A stretch of DNA of 53,448 nucleotides. It comes from a virus. Location of the stretch: IMG/VR virus record IMGVR_UViG_3300048591_001682, positions 1 to 53,448 of that record; one strand, written 5' to 3'. The translations under genes were made by a program, and so were the position numbers. The notes below the pieces were generated by a model that was not told where the DNA came from, made no database searches, and saw only the letters and a program-made list of their open reading frames with translations. Below, one piece after another: positions 36,709-46,879 of this stretch (position 1 is its first letter; each line of letters opens with the position of its first letter).

Positions 36709-37221
36709 GTGTCGCTCAACGCCGCTCTCGCTCGCACACCCAGATGCGTACTCGTCAACGTGACGAGCGGCGAGTCAATCGAGTGCCTCTTCAACCCGAC
36801 GCAGCTTTCCGAGAAGCTCGACGTCAACTGGAACCGCCTCTCAGTGCCCGGGCTCTCGCACCAGGTGCTGCAGTTCCAGAGCACGGCCAGTCGGCAGCTG
36901 TCCGGGGTCGAGTTCTATCTGGACCGCTTCTTCGCGGCCGAGCAGCCGGGCGACGTGGATATCCTCGACTTCCGCTCCTTCCTGCGCGCGCTCACCGTGC
37001 CGCCGACAGGCAGCGAAGGCGTCGTTGCGACAGCGCCGCCGCGCGTGCTGTTCATCTGGCCGGGCGTCGTCACGATCGAGTGCGTCGTGGGCAGCATCGA
37101 GTTTCAGTACAAGCAGATCGCGGTCGATGGCGCCGTGCTGGTCTACGCGGCCAGCGTGACCTTCGAGGAGATCCTCGACACCCGCGTGACAAGCGAGGAG
37201 CTGCGAGCCGAGGTAGGCTGA
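36709..37221 (+). CDS. Baseplate/tube adaptor, contractile injection system tube-hub family
   Basis: 170 residues from a GTG. Pattern of the CIS tube-adaptor family: [44 protein letters not shown] and [19 protein letters not shown] with a late [11 protein letters not shown]. These bind the distal end of the tube and often precede a LysM protein, here at 38027. Confidence 0.82.
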   Translation: MSLNAALARTPRCVLVNVTSGESIECLFNPTQLSEKLDVNWNRLSVPGLSHQVLQFQSTASRQLSGVEFYLDRFFAAEQPGDVDILDFRSFLRALTVPPTGSEGVVATAPPRVLFIWPGVVTIECVVGSIEFQYKQIAVDGAVLVYAASVTFEEILDTRVTSEELRAEVG

Positions 37222-37227
37222 AGGCTG

Positions 37228-37986
37228 ATGAGCATCAACCCCGTTAGCGAGGCCGGTTTTGGCGGCGACATGTCGGTCTACGAGCGGGGCCGCCCGTCCT
37301 ACCCGGCAGACGCGGTCGCGTGGCTCGTCGACGGACTCGGCATTCGACCGGGCTGCGACGTAGTCGACCTCGGCGCGGGCACCGGCAAGTTCACGCGCCT
37401 GCTCGTGCCCACGGGCGCGCGCCTCTCGGCGGTGGAGCCCTCGGAGGCGATGCGCGAGCAGTTCGCCCGAGCGGTCCCCGGCGTGTCCATCCTCGACGGG
37501 ACCGCGATGGCACTGCCGCTCGCTGATGCTTCCGTCGACGTCGTCACCGTTGCGCAGGCCTTCCACTGGTTCGACGTGGCCGCCGCGACCACCGAGCTCG
37601 CGCGCGTACTTCGCCCAGGCGGTGGCGTAGGCCTCATCTGGAACGAGCGCGACGCGAGCGTGCCGTGGGTCCGCGAGCTGAATGCGATCTTTGGCTGGGA
37701 CAAGCGTGAGCGTCAGGGCGTGCCGTTCACCGTCGAGGTCGACTGGCGTGATGTCTTCGAGCAGCAGGCGCACCCGCGGCTCAAGAAGCTCGAACGGTTC
37801 GTGACCACCTACCGCCAGAAGCTCGACGTCGACACGCTGGTGCTGCGCGTGCTGTCCACGAGCTACCTCGCCTCTGCGTCGAAGGAGGAGCAGGCGCGCG
37901 TCGACACCGCCGTGCGCGCGCTCGTCCGTGAGTTCCCCGCAGAATTCGAGCTGCCCTGCGTGACGATGGCGTACCGGTCGCTGTGA
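37228..37986 (+). CDS. SAM-dependent class I methyltransferase (cargo)
   Basis: 252 residues. Motif [17 protein letters not shown], motif II-like [12 protein letters not shown], post-motif [13 protein letters not shown] and [15 protein letters not shown], the Methyltransf_11/ubiE-like layout with the AFHWFD signature. Substrate unknown. It separates two baseplate genes and is followed by a two-box promoter, so it is probably cargo, although on the same strand as the tail genes. Confidence 0.88.
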   Translation: MSINPVSEAGFGGDMSVYERGRPSYPADAVAWLVDGLGIRPGCDVVDLGAGTGKFTRLLVPTGARLSAVEPSEAMREQFARAVPGVSILDGTAMALPLADASVDVVTVAQAFHWFDVAAATTELARVLRPGGGVGLIWNERDASVPWVRELNAIFGWDKRERQGVPFTVEVDWRDVFEQQAHPRLKKLERFVTTYRQKLDVDTLVLRVLSTSYLASASKEEQARVDTAVRALVREFPAEFELPCVTMAYRSL

Positions 37987-37987
37987 C

Positions 37988-38020
37988 CGTCCCCGAAGAA
38001 CCGGGGCGTGCGGCTTTGCC
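37988..38020 (+). promoter_or_regulatory. Two-box phage promoter element, site 6
   Basis: CGTCCCC at 37988 and GCTTTGCC at 38013, 25 bp apart. The ATG of the LysM-like gene is 14 bp after the start of box two, leaving no room for a leader. Confidence 0.65.
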
Positions 38021-38026
38021 CTGGGC

Positions 38027-38368
38027 ATGGCCCCTCGCACCGGTTCGCGTCACTCCTTCGCGCTCGGCGTGCCCGATGAGCTGGGGCGCCGCTTTCTCAG
38101 CGCGCGCGAGCCTTACCGTTTCAGAAAGCACACCGACACCCGCGTCCACCTCGTCGCGCAGGGCGACACGCTCTTCGACCTGGCGGGGCGTTACTTCGCG
38201 CCGCTCCCGCGAGCGTGCGGCTTCTGGTGGGCGCTGGCTGACTTTCAGCCCGATCCGATCGTCGACCCGACGCTTGAGCTCGAGGTCGGGCGGCGGCTCT
38301 TCGTGCCAAGCCTCCGCGTCCTCACCGACGTCATCCTCGGCGAGCAGCGCAGGAGACTTACCTTCTAG
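38027..38368 (+). CDS. LysM-like baseplate protein (T4 gp53-like)
   Basis: 113 residues with VHLVAQGDTLFDLAGRYF, WWALADFQPDPIVDPTLELEVG, and RRLFVPS: a LysM-type domain as in gp53-like baseplate proteins that cap the tube and bind peptidoglycan. The ATG at 38027 lies at the predicted transcription start, suggesting a leaderless mRNA. Confidence 0.8.
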   Translation: MAPRTGSRHSFALGVPDELGRRFLSAREPYRFRKHTDTRVHLVAQGDTLFDLAGRYFAPLPRACGFWWALADFQPDPIVDPTLELEVGRRLFVPSLRVLTDVILGEQRRRLTF

Positions 38369-38371
38369 GCA

Positions 38372-38773
38372 TCACGATGAAAGTCGCGCCAAGAGCTCGC
38401 GCACGTCGATGTGCCAGTCCGTCTCCTCGCCGTTCTCGTCCCAGAGCTCGCGTAGCTCCGACCGCTCGTAGACCCTTTCCACAGCCTGCCGGGCTCGCGC
38501 CGCTCCGATCTCGCGGACGGCATCACGATTCTCGTTGAGCCACTCCGCGGCCTCCTCCCGCAAGCGGTCGTCCCCCTTGCCGAGCGCTGCGGCTACCAGC
38601 TCCGCGGCCGCCAAGGCGGCGGACGCTTCGTCGACCTCCAGGTAGGCGTCCTCGGCTGATCCTGCAGCCACATCGAGCGCCTCGCCCACGAGGGAAGGAT
38701 CTCCTTCCGCGAGGTCACCCAGCCAGTCGAGCGCCGAATCGTTTTCGAAGGTTCTGTGTCCCCATGCACCCAT
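38372..38773 (-). CDS. DUF4259 protein (cargo)
   Basis: 133 residues beginning MGAWGHRTFENDSALDWLGDL, the DUF4259 hallmark, then EASAALAAAELVAAALGKGDD. Function unknown. Minus strand, inserted three bases after the LysM-like gene and followed by a two-box promoter for the hub gene. Confidence 0.8.
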   Translation of the reverse strand: MGAWGHRTFENDSALDWLGDLAEGDPSLVGEALDVAAGSAEDAYLEVDEASAALAAAELVAAALGKGDDRLREEAAEWLNENRDAVREIGAARARQAVERVYERSELRELWDENGEETDWHIDVRELLARLSS

Positions 38774-38802
38774 GGCGCGTTCCTAGCGCAAGTTGGGTCG
38801 AC

Positions 38803-38834
38803 GGTCCCTGCGGCGAGGGGTGAGCCGCTTTGCT
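38803..38834 (+). promoter_or_regulatory. Two-box phage promoter element, site 7
   Basis: GGTCCCT at 38803 and GCTTTGCT at 38827, 24 bp apart. The hub ATG is 14 bp after the start of box two (leaderless geometry). Confidence 0.58.
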
Positions 38835-38840
38835 TCGGCG

Positions 38841-40118
38841 ATGAGCACCATCGACCGGAGCGCCCCCGGCGTACGCATCACCACCCTGTCCAGCGAACGC
38901 GCGCCCAGCGGCGAGCCACTGAACCTCGAGGGGCGCATCATCAGCTTCACCTACGAGGACGTTGAGCGACGTGCGGACCAGGTGGCAATCCAGCTCGACA
39001 ACTACAACCTCGACCTGTTTGAACGCGGCGAGCTCGTCGGCGGTGCGACGCTCGAAGTTTCCTGGGGTTATCCCGGCAACATGGCGCCTCCACGGCGAGT
39101 GGTGGTGAAGAAGCTCAAAGGCTTCCAGACACTGACCATCGAGGGGCAATCCACGAGCGTGCTCATGAACCGGGAGGCGAAGACACGCTCGTGGTCGAAC
39201 AAGTCGCGCAGCGATGTCGTGAAGGAGGTCGCCGCCGAGTACGGCTACGAGGGCGCGTTTCTCCACGTCGAGGACTCGGGCGAGGTGCTCGACACCATCA
39301 ACCAGAGCGCGGAGACCGACGCGCGCTTCCTCCGGCGCCTCGCTGCGCGCGAGGAGTTCGAGTACTTCGTCGACGATGCCGGACTGCACTGGCGCTCGCG
39401 CGATCAGGCGAGCGCACCGACGCACGTGCTGACTTGGTTCTCGGACCCCGGGCGTGGCGACATCATCTCGCTCAACGTCGAGTCCGACCTCGCGCGCCGA
39501 ACCGGGCGGGTGGAGGTGCGCGGGCGCGACCCGCTGGCCAAGAGCACCATCGAGGCGCGTGCGAGTAGCGCCACGGTCGAGCGTGCGACGCTGAGCGACG
39601 TGCTCGAGGTCGTCGATCCGCAGACGGGCGAATCGTCGCTGCAGGAACGCAACGCAACGACCAGCGTGCACCCGACTTCGGCGCCCACTCCTCGAGCAGC
39701 AGAGCGCGAGTCGGCGGCTCGCTACCGACGCGCTGAGCGCGAGACGGTGAAGCTGACAATGCAGGTCGTGGGCGACCCGACGCTGCGCGCGAAGCAGGTC
39801 GTCGAGGTGCGAGACATCTCGACGCTGCTCTCCGGCAAGTACTACGTGACGGAAGCGAGGCACGTCATCGCGTCCTCGGGCTACGTCGTCGATCTGAAGC
39901 TCACGCGTGATGGGACCGGTCGCAGGATTCGCGCTGAAGCCGCAGCGCAGGGCCAGCTTCAGGGGGGCGAGCCGAACCGCGCGGCACCGGCTGCTGGAGG
40001 CGCAATGACCGAGGTCGAAGTGTTCGACCCTGCATCGGGTGACGCGCATGTCGAGTATCGACGCGACGGGCGGCAGATCGGCTCCGAGGATCCCGAGACC
40101 GGCACACGACGCCGATGA
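38841..40118 (+). CDS. Baseplate hub protein (late control protein D / VgrG-type)
   Basis: 425 residues. The gpD pattern: ISFTYEDVERRADQVAIQLDN, LEVSWGYPGN, MNREAKTRSWSNKSRSDVV, VAAEYGYEG, SAETDARFLRRLAAREEFEYFVDD, and a late barrel (GKYYVTEARHVI). Forms the hub that holds the spike. It is followed by the spike gene as in P2/Mu-like phages. Confidence 0.85.
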   Translation: MSTIDRSAPGVRITTLSSERAPSGEPLNLEGRIISFTYEDVERRADQVAIQLDNYNLDLFERGELVGGATLEVSWGYPGNMAPPRRVVVKKLKGFQTLTIEGQSTSVLMNREAKTRSWSNKSRSDVVKEVAAEYGYEGAFLHVEDSGEVLDTINQSAETDARFLRRLAAREEFEYFVDDAGLHWRSRDQASAPTHVLTWFSDPGRGDIISLNVESDLARRTGRVEVRGRDPLAKSTIEARASSATVERATLSDVLEVVDPQTGESSLQERNATTSVHPTSAPTPRAAERESAARYRRAERETVKLTMQVVGDPTLRAKQVVEVRDISTLLSGKYYVTEARHVIASSGYVVDLKLTRDGTGRRIRAEAAAQGQLQGGEPNRAAPAAGGAMTEVEVFDPASGDAHVEYRRDGRQIGSEDPETGTRRR

Positions 40119-40139
40119 GCCGAGTGACAGGAGCGACGC

Positions 40140-40718
40140 ATGAGCACCTTCGACGACGACATCCATACGCACGACTCCCGGCTGCTCGGGATGTACGTCG
40201 GCTACGTCACGGAGCGCGACGACGAGGAGCAGCTCGGGCGGGTGCGCGTCTGCATTCCCGTCGTCCTCGAGCCAGAGAGCGCTTGGGCCTGGCCGCTCGG
40301 GACCAGCGGTGGCGGCTCGAAGGACCGCGGCTTCTTCGCGGTGCCCGAGGAAGGCGCCGAAGTCGCAGTCTTCTTCAACCAAGGTAACATCGACGCGCCT
40401 TACTATCTAGCCGCGCACTGGGGGAAGCCGAACGGCGAGAGCGAGGTCCCCGAAGAGGCGCGAAAAACTCCGCCTGACAACCGCGTCTTCGCCACGAAGA
40501 CGTTTCGCATCGAGCTCGACGAGTCGAAGGACAGCCGGAAGCTCAAGCTCACCAACAAGAAGACCGGCGACCACCTCGTCTTCGATGCGGAGGAGAACTC
40601 CGTGACGCTCGAGGCGACGACGGCGCTCACGCTGCGCGCAGTCGGCGCCATCTCGCTCGAGGCCACGCAAGTCACCATCGCCGGGCGGGTAGTTCGCCCC
40701 ATCGCAGACCCCATCTGA
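40140..40718 (+). CDS. Baseplate spike assembly protein (gpV / gp5 OB-fold)
   Basis: 192 residues. OB-fold segment [26 protein letters not shown], then [24 protein letters not shown], followed by a repetitive beta region ([47 protein letters not shown]) that would form the membrane-piercing needle. Follows the hub gene. Confidence 0.87.
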   Translation: MSTFDDDIHTHDSRLLGMYVGYVTERDDEEQLGRVRVCIPVVLEPESAWAWPLGTSGGGSKDRGFFAVPEEGAEVAVFFNQGNIDAPYYLAAHWGKPNGESEVPEEARKTPPDNRVFATKTFRIELDESKDSRKLKLTNKKTGDHLVFDAEENSVTLEATTALTLRAVGAISLEATQVTIAGRVVRPIADPI

Positions 40719-40743
40719 GTGGGATGCCCGAAAGGAGATGACG

Positions 40744-41418
40744 ATGGCGCTGCCTATCTGCCTCGAGATTCCGGAGCTCCCTGACCCGCTGACCATCACG
40801 CTGCCGGGCGGTGTGAGCATGCAGCAGATCAACCTGATGGAGGCGATTCAGCCCGCGCTCACGCCGCTGGTTCCGCTGTTCGAGGTCATCGACACTGTGG
40901 TTGCGGTCTTCAACTGCGTGAAAGCCATCCCGGACTCGCTCGGCCCGCCGCCAGATCCGACGGCGCTCGCGGCGTGCATCCCTGAGCTCGCGGAGAAGGT
41001 GTCGAAGCTTCTGCGGCTCATCCCGCAGCTCTCGCTGCCGTACACCATCATCGGGATCATCGACCTCGTCATCGACACGCTCCGGCAGGCGCGCAGCCAG
41101 CTCGTGCACCTCCAGCAGCAGATGCAGCAAATTCTCGGCGCCATCGACCGCGCGACGGAGCTTGAGGACGCGGGGCTGATGGCCATCACGAGCTGCGCGC
41201 ACGCGAACGTGGCGCAGGAGGCCGCGAACGTGGGCAAGTCGCTCGCCAGCCTCGGCAAGCTGATCGGCCTCCTCAACCTGTTCCTCGGCATGATCGGTGC
41301 GCCCGAGGTGGCCGACCTCTCGAACCTCGCGGGCCGTCCGCTCGACGACGTCCTGCCTCCGATCGACGCCATCATCGAGGCACTGCGGAATGTGCGCAGC
41401 GCTGTCCCGGTGCCGTGA
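40744..41418 (+). CDS. Hydrophobic helical baseplate-region protein
   Basis: 224 residues. AAAGGAG lies just before ATG 40738, too close, so ATG 40744 is used. Long amphipathic and hydrophobic helices (IDTVVAVFNCVKAI, LLRLIPQLSLPYTIIGIIDLVI, LIGLLNLFLGMIG). Between spike and gp25; not recognised. It may be a chaperone or tip protein. Confidence 0.55.
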   Translation: MALPICLEIPELPDPLTITLPGGVSMQQINLMEAIQPALTPLVPLFEVIDTVVAVFNCVKAIPDSLGPPPDPTALAACIPELAEKVSKLLRLIPQLSLPYTIIGIIDLVIDTLRQARSQLVHLQQQMQQILGAIDRATELEDAGLMAITSCAHANVAQEAANVGKSLASLGKLIGLLNLFLGMIGAPEVADLSNLAGRPLDDVLPPIDAIIEALRNVRSAVPVP

Positions 41419-41428
41419 GGAGTACAGC

Positions 41429-41809
41429 ATGAGCCGAGAAGCACAGAACCTCCTCATCCCTTTCCGCCGCGACAAGAAGCGCGACTTCGCCGTGGGCAGC
41501 GGCGAGGCGCTCCTGGCGTCCAAGGTGCGGCAGGCGCTGCTCACCGAAGGCGCCACGGCGCGCTCGTCGGGGGACCTGCCCTGGCGCACCAACTTCGGCG
41601 CGGGTCTGGCGCTGTTGCGCCACCAGCGCAACGACGCGGCGCTCAAGGAGCTGGCTCGTGTCTACGTGCGCGACGCGCTGAAGCGCTGGGTGCCGGGCGT
41701 TCAGCTCGTGGCGCTCGTTGTCGAGCAAGATGGGCCGGCGCTCACGTTGCGGGTGCGGGTACGTGCGCGCGAGGCCACGGCCAGCGTCGTGGTGTCGATC
41801 GAGCGCTGA
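41429..41809 (+). CDS. Baseplate wedge protein gp25/gpW
   Basis: 126 residues with LLIPFRRDKKRDFAVGSGEA, LLTEGATARSSGDLPWRTNFGAGLALL, a central helix, then ARVYVRDALKRWVPGVQL and a strand pair ending SVVVSIER. gp25 is a conserved wedge component of all contractile baseplates. TGAGGAG precedes the ATG. Confidence 0.87.
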   Translation: MSREAQNLLIPFRRDKKRDFAVGSGEALLASKVRQALLTEGATARSSGDLPWRTNFGAGLALLRHQRNDAALKELARVYVRDALKRWVPGVQLVALVVEQDGPALTLRVRVRAREATASVVVSIER

Positions 41810-41879
41810 TGCCCGGCTAGCGCGCGTTCCGTGGTACCGTCGCAACCTACTGGACCGCGAGCATTCCCAGGAGTGAGTG

Positions 41880-42224
41880 ATGTCGGATCGCAAGGAACTG
41901 GGGTTCGACCTCACCACAGCAGGCGGCCTAAAGAAGGCGGCGGACTTTCTCGAGACGCCCTTGGGCAGCACTATGTTTCCCGTGCTTTGGATCGCGAAGA
42001 GGCTCGTGGACTACGCCAAAACCAAGTCCGACGTGAGTCCAGAAAAGCAGGCCGAAGCCGCGGAGAAGATTATCGAAGCTGCTCGGCGCAGCGGAGCCCG
42101 GCGCGTGAAGTTCAAGGTCGACAAGTCGGTCGGCGCAAAGCTCAAGGGGAACGTGAAGGGAGATGCGACCGTCGAAGGAAGCCTTGGCGTCGACGGTAAG
42201 ATGGAACTCGAAGTCGAGTTTTAA
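41880..42224 (+). CDS. Hypothetical cargo protein
   Basis: 114 residues. Helical first two thirds (GGLKKAADFLETPLGST, EKQAEAAEKIIEAAR) and a strand-rich end with the repeating KFKVDKSVGAKLKGNVKGD then VEGSLGVDGKMELEVEF. AGGAG precedes the ATG; GTG 41877 is an alternative. Lower GC than its neighbours. Sited between gp25 and gpJ, followed by a two-box promoter, so probably cargo. Confidence 0.6.
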   Translation: MSDRKELGFDLTTAGGLKKAADFLETPLGSTMFPVLWIAKRLVDYAKTKSDVSPEKQAEAAEKIIEAARRSGARRVKFKVDKSVGAKLKGNVKGDATVEGSLGVDGKMELEVEF

Positions 42225-42244
42225 GTCTAGGACGCACTCAGCAC

Positions 42245-42277
42245 AGTCCCCCGAAGCCCCGTCGCCCGGGCTTTGCC
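42245..42277 (+). promoter_or_regulatory. Two-box phage promoter element, site 8
   Basis: AGTCCCC at 42245 and GCTTTGCC at 42270, 25 bp apart, followed by CTCC-cc-GGAGG, where the ribosome site could pair with the preceding CCTCC, and the GTG at 42297. Confidence 0.65.
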
Positions 42278-42296
42278 TCCCCGGAGGCATCCCGCT

Positions 42297-43817
42297 GTGG
42301 CCACGCTGCCGGAGTCCGTCGACTACACCGACAAGGATTTCGACGCCCTTCGGGCGCGCCTCATCGCGCTTATCAAGAGTGTCTTTCCAGACTGGACCGA
42401 CTTTGACGTTGCGAGCTTCGGCAACCTGCTCATCGAGCTCTACGCCTTCATCGGCGACGTCCTGACCTTCTACCAAGACAACCTTGCCCGCGAGTCGCGC
42501 CTTGTGACGGCCATGCAGCGCAAGAGCGTGATGGCCCTCGCCAAGATGCTCGGCTACCGCCTGCAGGGCGCGCAGGCGGCGACCGCCGAGGTGTGGCTCT
42601 CGCTCGCTCGCGTCCCCGTCGCCAGCGTCACGATCCCCGTGGGCACCGTCCTGCGCACGCAGGAGGTCACCGAGCCGGTGCGCTTCCAGCTGGTCGCGCC
42701 GGCCGTCGTTCAGGCCGCCGCGGACCCGCCGCGCGTCCTGGCGGTGGTCGAGAACTCGAAGACGCACACGCAGCTCTTCGACGCGCGGGGGCTCGCGGAC
42801 CTCGAGCTTCACCTCGACTACACGCCCTACCTCGACGGCTCGGCGAAAGTGACGACGCCGCAGGGGGCCTTCGTCGAGGTCGACAGCTTCCTCGATTCGC
42901 GCCCCAACGAGCGCCACTTCGTCGCTGCCGTCGACCAGAACGACCGCGCCACGCTGCGCTTCGGCAACGGTGTGAGCGGCATGCCACCGAGCGGCACCGT
43001 CTCGGTGACCTACAAGACCGGCGGTGGGAGTGCCGGCAACGTCGACGCCGAGCGCATCGCGGTAATCGAGGGCGCCTTCAAGGACGCCTACGGCAACGCG
43101 GTGCAGATCTCCGTGAGGAACCCCGCGCCCGCGTCCGGCGGTGCGGACCGGCAGACCGTGGCCTCGGCGAAGCTGCTGGCGCCCGAGAGCCTGCGCGCGC
43201 TCACGAGGACCGTCGCTCGCGAGGACTTCGAGATCAACGCGCGGCGCCTCTCCGGCGTCGCCCGCGCGCTGATGCTCACATCCAACGAAGATCCAACCAT
43301 CGCCGAGAATGCCGGCATTCTCTACGTCATCCCGCAGAGCCGGACGCCCGGGATGCTGCCAACGCCCGCGCTGAAGAACCTCGTGCTGAGGCAGGTCACC
43401 GAGGTCTACCCATGCACTCTTACCTTTCAGGTCAGCGTGCAGGACCCGGTCTACAAGACCATCGACGTCGCGGCGCGCATCTTCCTGAAGCAAGGCTTCG
43501 CCGGCGGCGACGTGCGCGACCGCGTGCGTGCGAACCTCGCCGCCTACTTTCGGGTGAGCGAGCCGGACGGAACCCCGAACCCGCTCGTAGACTTCGGCTT
43601 CAACATCAAGGACGCCGAGGGCAATGCCGTTGGCGAGATCGCCTGGAGCGACCTCTTCAACGTCATCCGCGACACGCCTGGCGTGCGGAAGATGGGCGAT
43701 GCGCGCCTCGACCTGACGCTCAACGGGCTGCCCGCAGACGTGCGCCTCAACGTGCGCGAGTTCCCGGTCCTGCGGAACGTCACGATCGTGAACGGCGACA
43801 CGGGAGCGGTGCTCTGA
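42297..43817 (+). CDS. Baseplate J-like protein
   Basis: 506 residues, wedge protein gpJ/gp6-like. Recognised from [65 protein letters not shown], the long beta region with [43 protein letters not shown], and [13 protein letters not shown]. Its stop overlaps the next ATG. Confidence 0.9.
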   Translation: MATLPESVDYTDKDFDALRARLIALIKSVFPDWTDFDVASFGNLLIELYAFIGDVLTFYQDNLARESRLVTAMQRKSVMALAKMLGYRLQGAQAATAEVWLSLARVPVASVTIPVGTVLRTQEVTEPVRFQLVAPAVVQAAADPPRVLAVVENSKTHTQLFDARGLADLELHLDYTPYLDGSAKVTTPQGAFVEVDSFLDSRPNERHFVAAVDQNDRATLRFGNGVSGMPPSGTVSVTYKTGGGSAGNVDAERIAVIEGAFKDAYGNAVQISVRNPAPASGGADRQTVASAKLLAPESLRALTRTVAREDFEINARRLSGVARALMLTSNEDPTIAENAGILYVIPQSRTPGMLPTPALKNLVLRQVTEVYPCTLTFQVSVQDPVYKTIDVAARIFLKQGFAGGDVRDRVRANLAAYFRVSEPDGTPNPLVDFGFNIKDAEGNAVGEIAWSDLFNVIRDTPGVRKMGDARLDLTLNGLPADVRLNVREFPVLRNVTIVNGDTGAVL

Positions 43818-44365
43818 TGGCGCTTCAGAACGCGAGCTTCGAGTATGCGGGCACGCTCCGAGGAGAGGCCGAGTACTGGACGCTCACCGCAGTAACGAGC
43901 CTTGAGGTACTCGCCGGCTTTGGCACCGCGCCGGAAGACGCGTGGGAGGACTTCGAGCGTTGGCACACGCTCTGCGATGCGTTCGATGACGTGACTGTGG
44001 TGCTCGCGTTCTTCGACAACGCGCTCAAGGGCTACGAGGCGTTCGAGAGCGGCTGGGCAAACGTCGTCTACCTCTACGAGCTGCCGCCCGCGCAGCTCGT
44101 CACGTGCGCGTTCGCGGGCGGGGCTGTCGAGGACTGCGAGAGCGGCTGGAGCAACGTGCCGTACCTCCGCGATTGGGCGTTCATCACTACGGCGACGGGC
44201 GTCTTCGATGGCGATCCGCGCGAGGATTTCGAGGACCAGTGGCGCGAGAACCAGTCGTACGCGTGGACGTGGGGTGCGGTCACAGCGAGTGCCGCACTCT
44301 TCGACGTCGGCATGCAGGCCGTCGAGGACTTCAATGACCGATGGTCGATCATGACCACCCTGTGA
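43817..44365 (+). CDS. Tail protein with Trp/Glu-rich internal repeats
   Basis: 182 residues overlapping the gpJ stop by one base. Repeated units of the form E-x-F/C-E-S/D-x-W then a Y-L or similar hydrophobic step: [54 protein letters not shown]. Probably a repetitive baseplate or fibre-attachment protein. No family recognised. Confidence 0.6.
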   Translation: MALQNASFEYAGTLRGEAEYWTLTAVTSLEVLAGFGTAPEDAWEDFERWHTLCDAFDDVTVVLAFFDNALKGYEAFESGWANVVYLYELPPAQLVTCAFAGGAVEDCESGWSNVPYLRDWAFITTATGVFDGDPREDFEDQWRENQSYAWTWGAVTASAALFDVGMQAVEDFNDRWSIMTTL

Positions 44366-44375
44366 GGAGCGACCG

Positions 44376-45071
44376 ATGGCCGAAGCAGACTGGACCTACT
44401 TGAACGACGGGCTCGACATCGCGACCGTCGACCGCGGCGTGACGGCCGGCATCGCGCGCCCGCCAGGCGGCGGGAGCTTCCTCTACGCGTTCAACTCGCT
44501 CGCCGCCGTGAACGGTGCGGTGGCCCTGTTCGCGAACCTCGCGAGCTTCGCGCCCATGGCGAAGGGCGGCTCGATCCGTGGCGTCGTGCAGCGTGGTCCG
44601 GGTGGCGGCCCCACCGGCTTCTCGCCGTTCCTGTTCCTTTGCTGCCAAGGCAACTCGGTCAACGACAGCGCGTACCTGCTCGGCCTCTCCGACGACGACC
44701 CGCACCGCATCGTACTCCGCAAGGGCGCGGTGACCGTGGGCCTCCCGTCGGCAGACGCGCCCGGAGTGCTGCTCAAGTCCGCGGCGTCGTTCGCGCAGGC
44801 GACATGGCTGCACCTCCGCCTCGACGTCATCGTGAACACCAACGGCGACGTCGTGCTCAAGGTCTTTCAGAGCGACCTCGCGCTTCATCCGCTCAGCACG
44901 CCGCCCGACTGGCAGCCCGTCTCCGGGATGGTCGAGTTCATCGACGATCACCTCGGCATCAACTCCGGCAGCCAGCCGCTCACCTCAGGGCGCGGCGGAT
45001 TCGGCTTCTCCGTGAAGGACGTCACGCGGCGGGCGTACTTCGATCACCTCGAGTTGTTCCGCCAAGTGTGA
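44376..45071 (+). CDS. Tail-associated protein, lectin-like fold suspected
   Basis: 231 residues, beta-rich with [41 protein letters not shown] and [22 protein letters not shown], the sort of strand order seen in concanavalin-like domains. GAGGAG precedes the ATG. Between gpJ and gpI; could bind receptor or host polysaccharide. Confidence 0.55.
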   Translation: MAEADWTYLNDGLDIATVDRGVTAGIARPPGGGSFLYAFNSLAAVNGAVALFANLASFAPMAKGGSIRGVVQRGPGGGPTGFSPFLFLCCQGNSVNDSAYLLGLSDDDPHRIVLRKGAVTVGLPSADAPGVLLKSAASFAQATWLHLRLDVIVNTNGDVVLKVFQSDLALHPLSTPPDWQPVSGMVEFIDDHLGINSGSQPLTSGRGGFGFSVKDVTRRAYFDHLELFRQV

Positions 45072-45075
45072 TCCA

Positions 45076-45465
45076 ATGGCGCTGACCGCATTCACGAGCA
45101 GCGTCGGGCGCGGACAGGGGCGCCTGCCGACGCCGAACGCCATGGATGGCGAATACGCATTCGTACTTGGCGACGCGGAGCCGGGGTGCTTCTTCGAGCT
45201 GGCGCTGGGCGACCACGCCGACGTCACCCAGAGCACCGACCTCACGGGCGTCATGCTGGTGCGCGCGCTCCTGCGTCTCTCGGTGCCGGCGAGCACTCCG
45301 GCCGGGCTCACGTGGGAGGCGAGCATCACGGTCGACGGCGCCAAGCTCGCGAGGATGCGCGCCAGGTCCGGGCGGGAGAGGCTCGTTACCGATCTCGCCG
45401 CCAACGTCTCGAAGCTCTCTGGCGTGCACACGGTCGGTGTGCGGCTCGAGCTGGTGGGCGCATGA
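45076..45465 (+). CDS. Small beta-rich tail protein
   Basis: 129 residues starting four bases after the preceding stop. Alternating strands ([44 protein letters not shown]). Not recognised; in the distal tail operon. Confidence 0.5.
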   Translation: MALTAFTSSVGRGQGRLPTPNAMDGEYAFVLGDAEPGCFFELALGDHADVTQSTDLTGVMLVRALLRLSVPASTPAGLTWEASITVDGAKLARMRARSGRERLVTDLAANVSKLSGVHTVGVRLELVGA

Positions 45466-45475
45466 GGAGCGCGCC

Positions 45476-46813
45476 GTGAGCAGCGTCGAGCTTCCTGCGC
45501 TCTACGTCGACAGTGTCGCGCTCCTGGTGAGCACGCCGCGCCTCGTGCTCGTGAACCGCGATCCGAGCCCCGACGAGACGGGCGTGCCCGTCGACGCGAC
45601 GCTCGCGCTCGAGCTCGTCGACACCGGTCCCGATGGCGTCAATCGGGCGAACGCGCGCGTGTGGGTCGACGGTGTCCTCGCGTTCGAAGGAGGCGCGCCC
45701 ACGGAGATAGCTCCAGCCTACGCGGGACCGCTCGCCGCCGTCGTCCAGACCTCCGACATGCTGCGCGTCGTGCTCCATCCTGTCGTCCCGCTCGCGAGCT
45801 TGTCGACGGTGCACGTACGCGTGCTCGCGCAGACCGGCGGCGGCGCAGCCTCGCTCGACGAGGTGTACTCGTTCGTGGTCGAGGATCGGACCGCGCCGCG
45901 CGTCGTCGGAGCACAGGCCCTCGCGCAGCGGACTGTGCGTGTGGCCTTCGACGAGCCGGTGCTCGTCCCGCTCAGCGCCACGTTCGCGCTCACCGCGCTC
46001 GGAGCGCCCGCTGTGCCGCTCGTCGCGGTCGCAGCCGCGGTGGACGGCAGCATCGTCCTCCTCACGCTCGACACCGAGATGACGCCGGACATCACGCACG
46101 AGCTCGTCGCGAGCGGCGTGACTGACCTCTTCGGCAACGCCGTCCTCGGCCCCTACGACCGCACCACCTTCACCGGCTTCCGCCCCGCGCGACCGGAGCG
46201 ACGCCGCTTCGACCTGTGGCGGATGCTGCCGAAGCACAACCGCCGCGACGACCAGACCGGAGACCTGTTCCGCTTCATCGCGTGCCTGCAGGAGGTGACG
46301 GACCTCCTGCTTGCCGACATCGATCGCTGGCCCGACATCTTCGACCTCGAGCGCGCGCCGGAGTCCTTCGTCGAGCTCATTCTGCGCGACCTCGGCAACC
46401 CATTCCCGTTCGAGCTCGATGCGATGGGCAAGCGCCGGCTCGCGTCGGTCCTTGTCGAGATGTACCGGCAGAAGGGCACGGCGAAAGGCATCCAGAACGC
46501 GATCCGCTTCTTCCTCGGCATCGACATCTCTGCGATCACGCCGTTCAACGCGGACACGCTCACGCTCGGCGAGGTCGAGCTCGGCATCGACTGGGTACTC
46601 GGTCCCTCGGACCGGTTCGCGCGCTACGCGTTCAACGTCGAGGTCGCTCGCATTCTCACGGCCCGCGAGCGCGAGCAGCTTCGCGCCATCGTCGAGTACC
46701 TGAAGCCCGCGCACACGCACTTCGTGGACCTCGTCGAGCCGCTGCCCGTCATCGCACCGCGCCACTGGGAGCTCGGGCTCAGCGACCTTGGTGAGACGGC
46801 GGATTTGCACTGA
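45476..46813 (+). CDS. Phage tail protein I with N-terminal Ig-like domains
   Basis: 445 residues from a GTG preceded by GAGGAG. The first 230 residues are Ig-like beta sandwiches ([47 protein letters not shown]). From about 250 it is gpI-like: [54 protein letters not shown], a hallmark helix, and a late [12 protein letters not shown]. gpI joins wedge to fibres; the Ig part may be an added adhesive module. Confidence 0.82.
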   Translation: MSSVELPALYVDSVALLVSTPRLVLVNRDPSPDETGVPVDATLALELVDTGPDGVNRANARVWVDGVLAFEGGAPTEIAPAYAGPLAAVVQTSDMLRVVLHPVVPLASLSTVHVRVLAQTGGGAASLDEVYSFVVEDRTAPRVVGAQALAQRTVRVAFDEPVLVPLSATFALTALGAPAVPLVAVAAAVDGSIVLLTLDTEMTPDITHELVASGVTDLFGNAVLGPYDRTTFTGFRPARPERRRFDLWRMLPKHNRRDDQTGDLFRFIACLQEVTDLLLADIDRWPDIFDLERAPESFVELILRDLGNPFPFELDAMGKRRLASVLVEMYRQKGTAKGIQNAIRFFLGIDISAITPFNADTLTLGEVELGIDWVLGPSDRFARYAFNVEVARILTAREREQLRAIVEYLKPAHTHFVDLVEPLPVIAPRHWELGLSDLGETADLH

Positions 46814-46879
46814 GAGCGCTTGGGGTGAGCCAAGTTGGCGGGCTCAAGCAAACGGGCGCGCTACTCTTTGGGGCGCCCC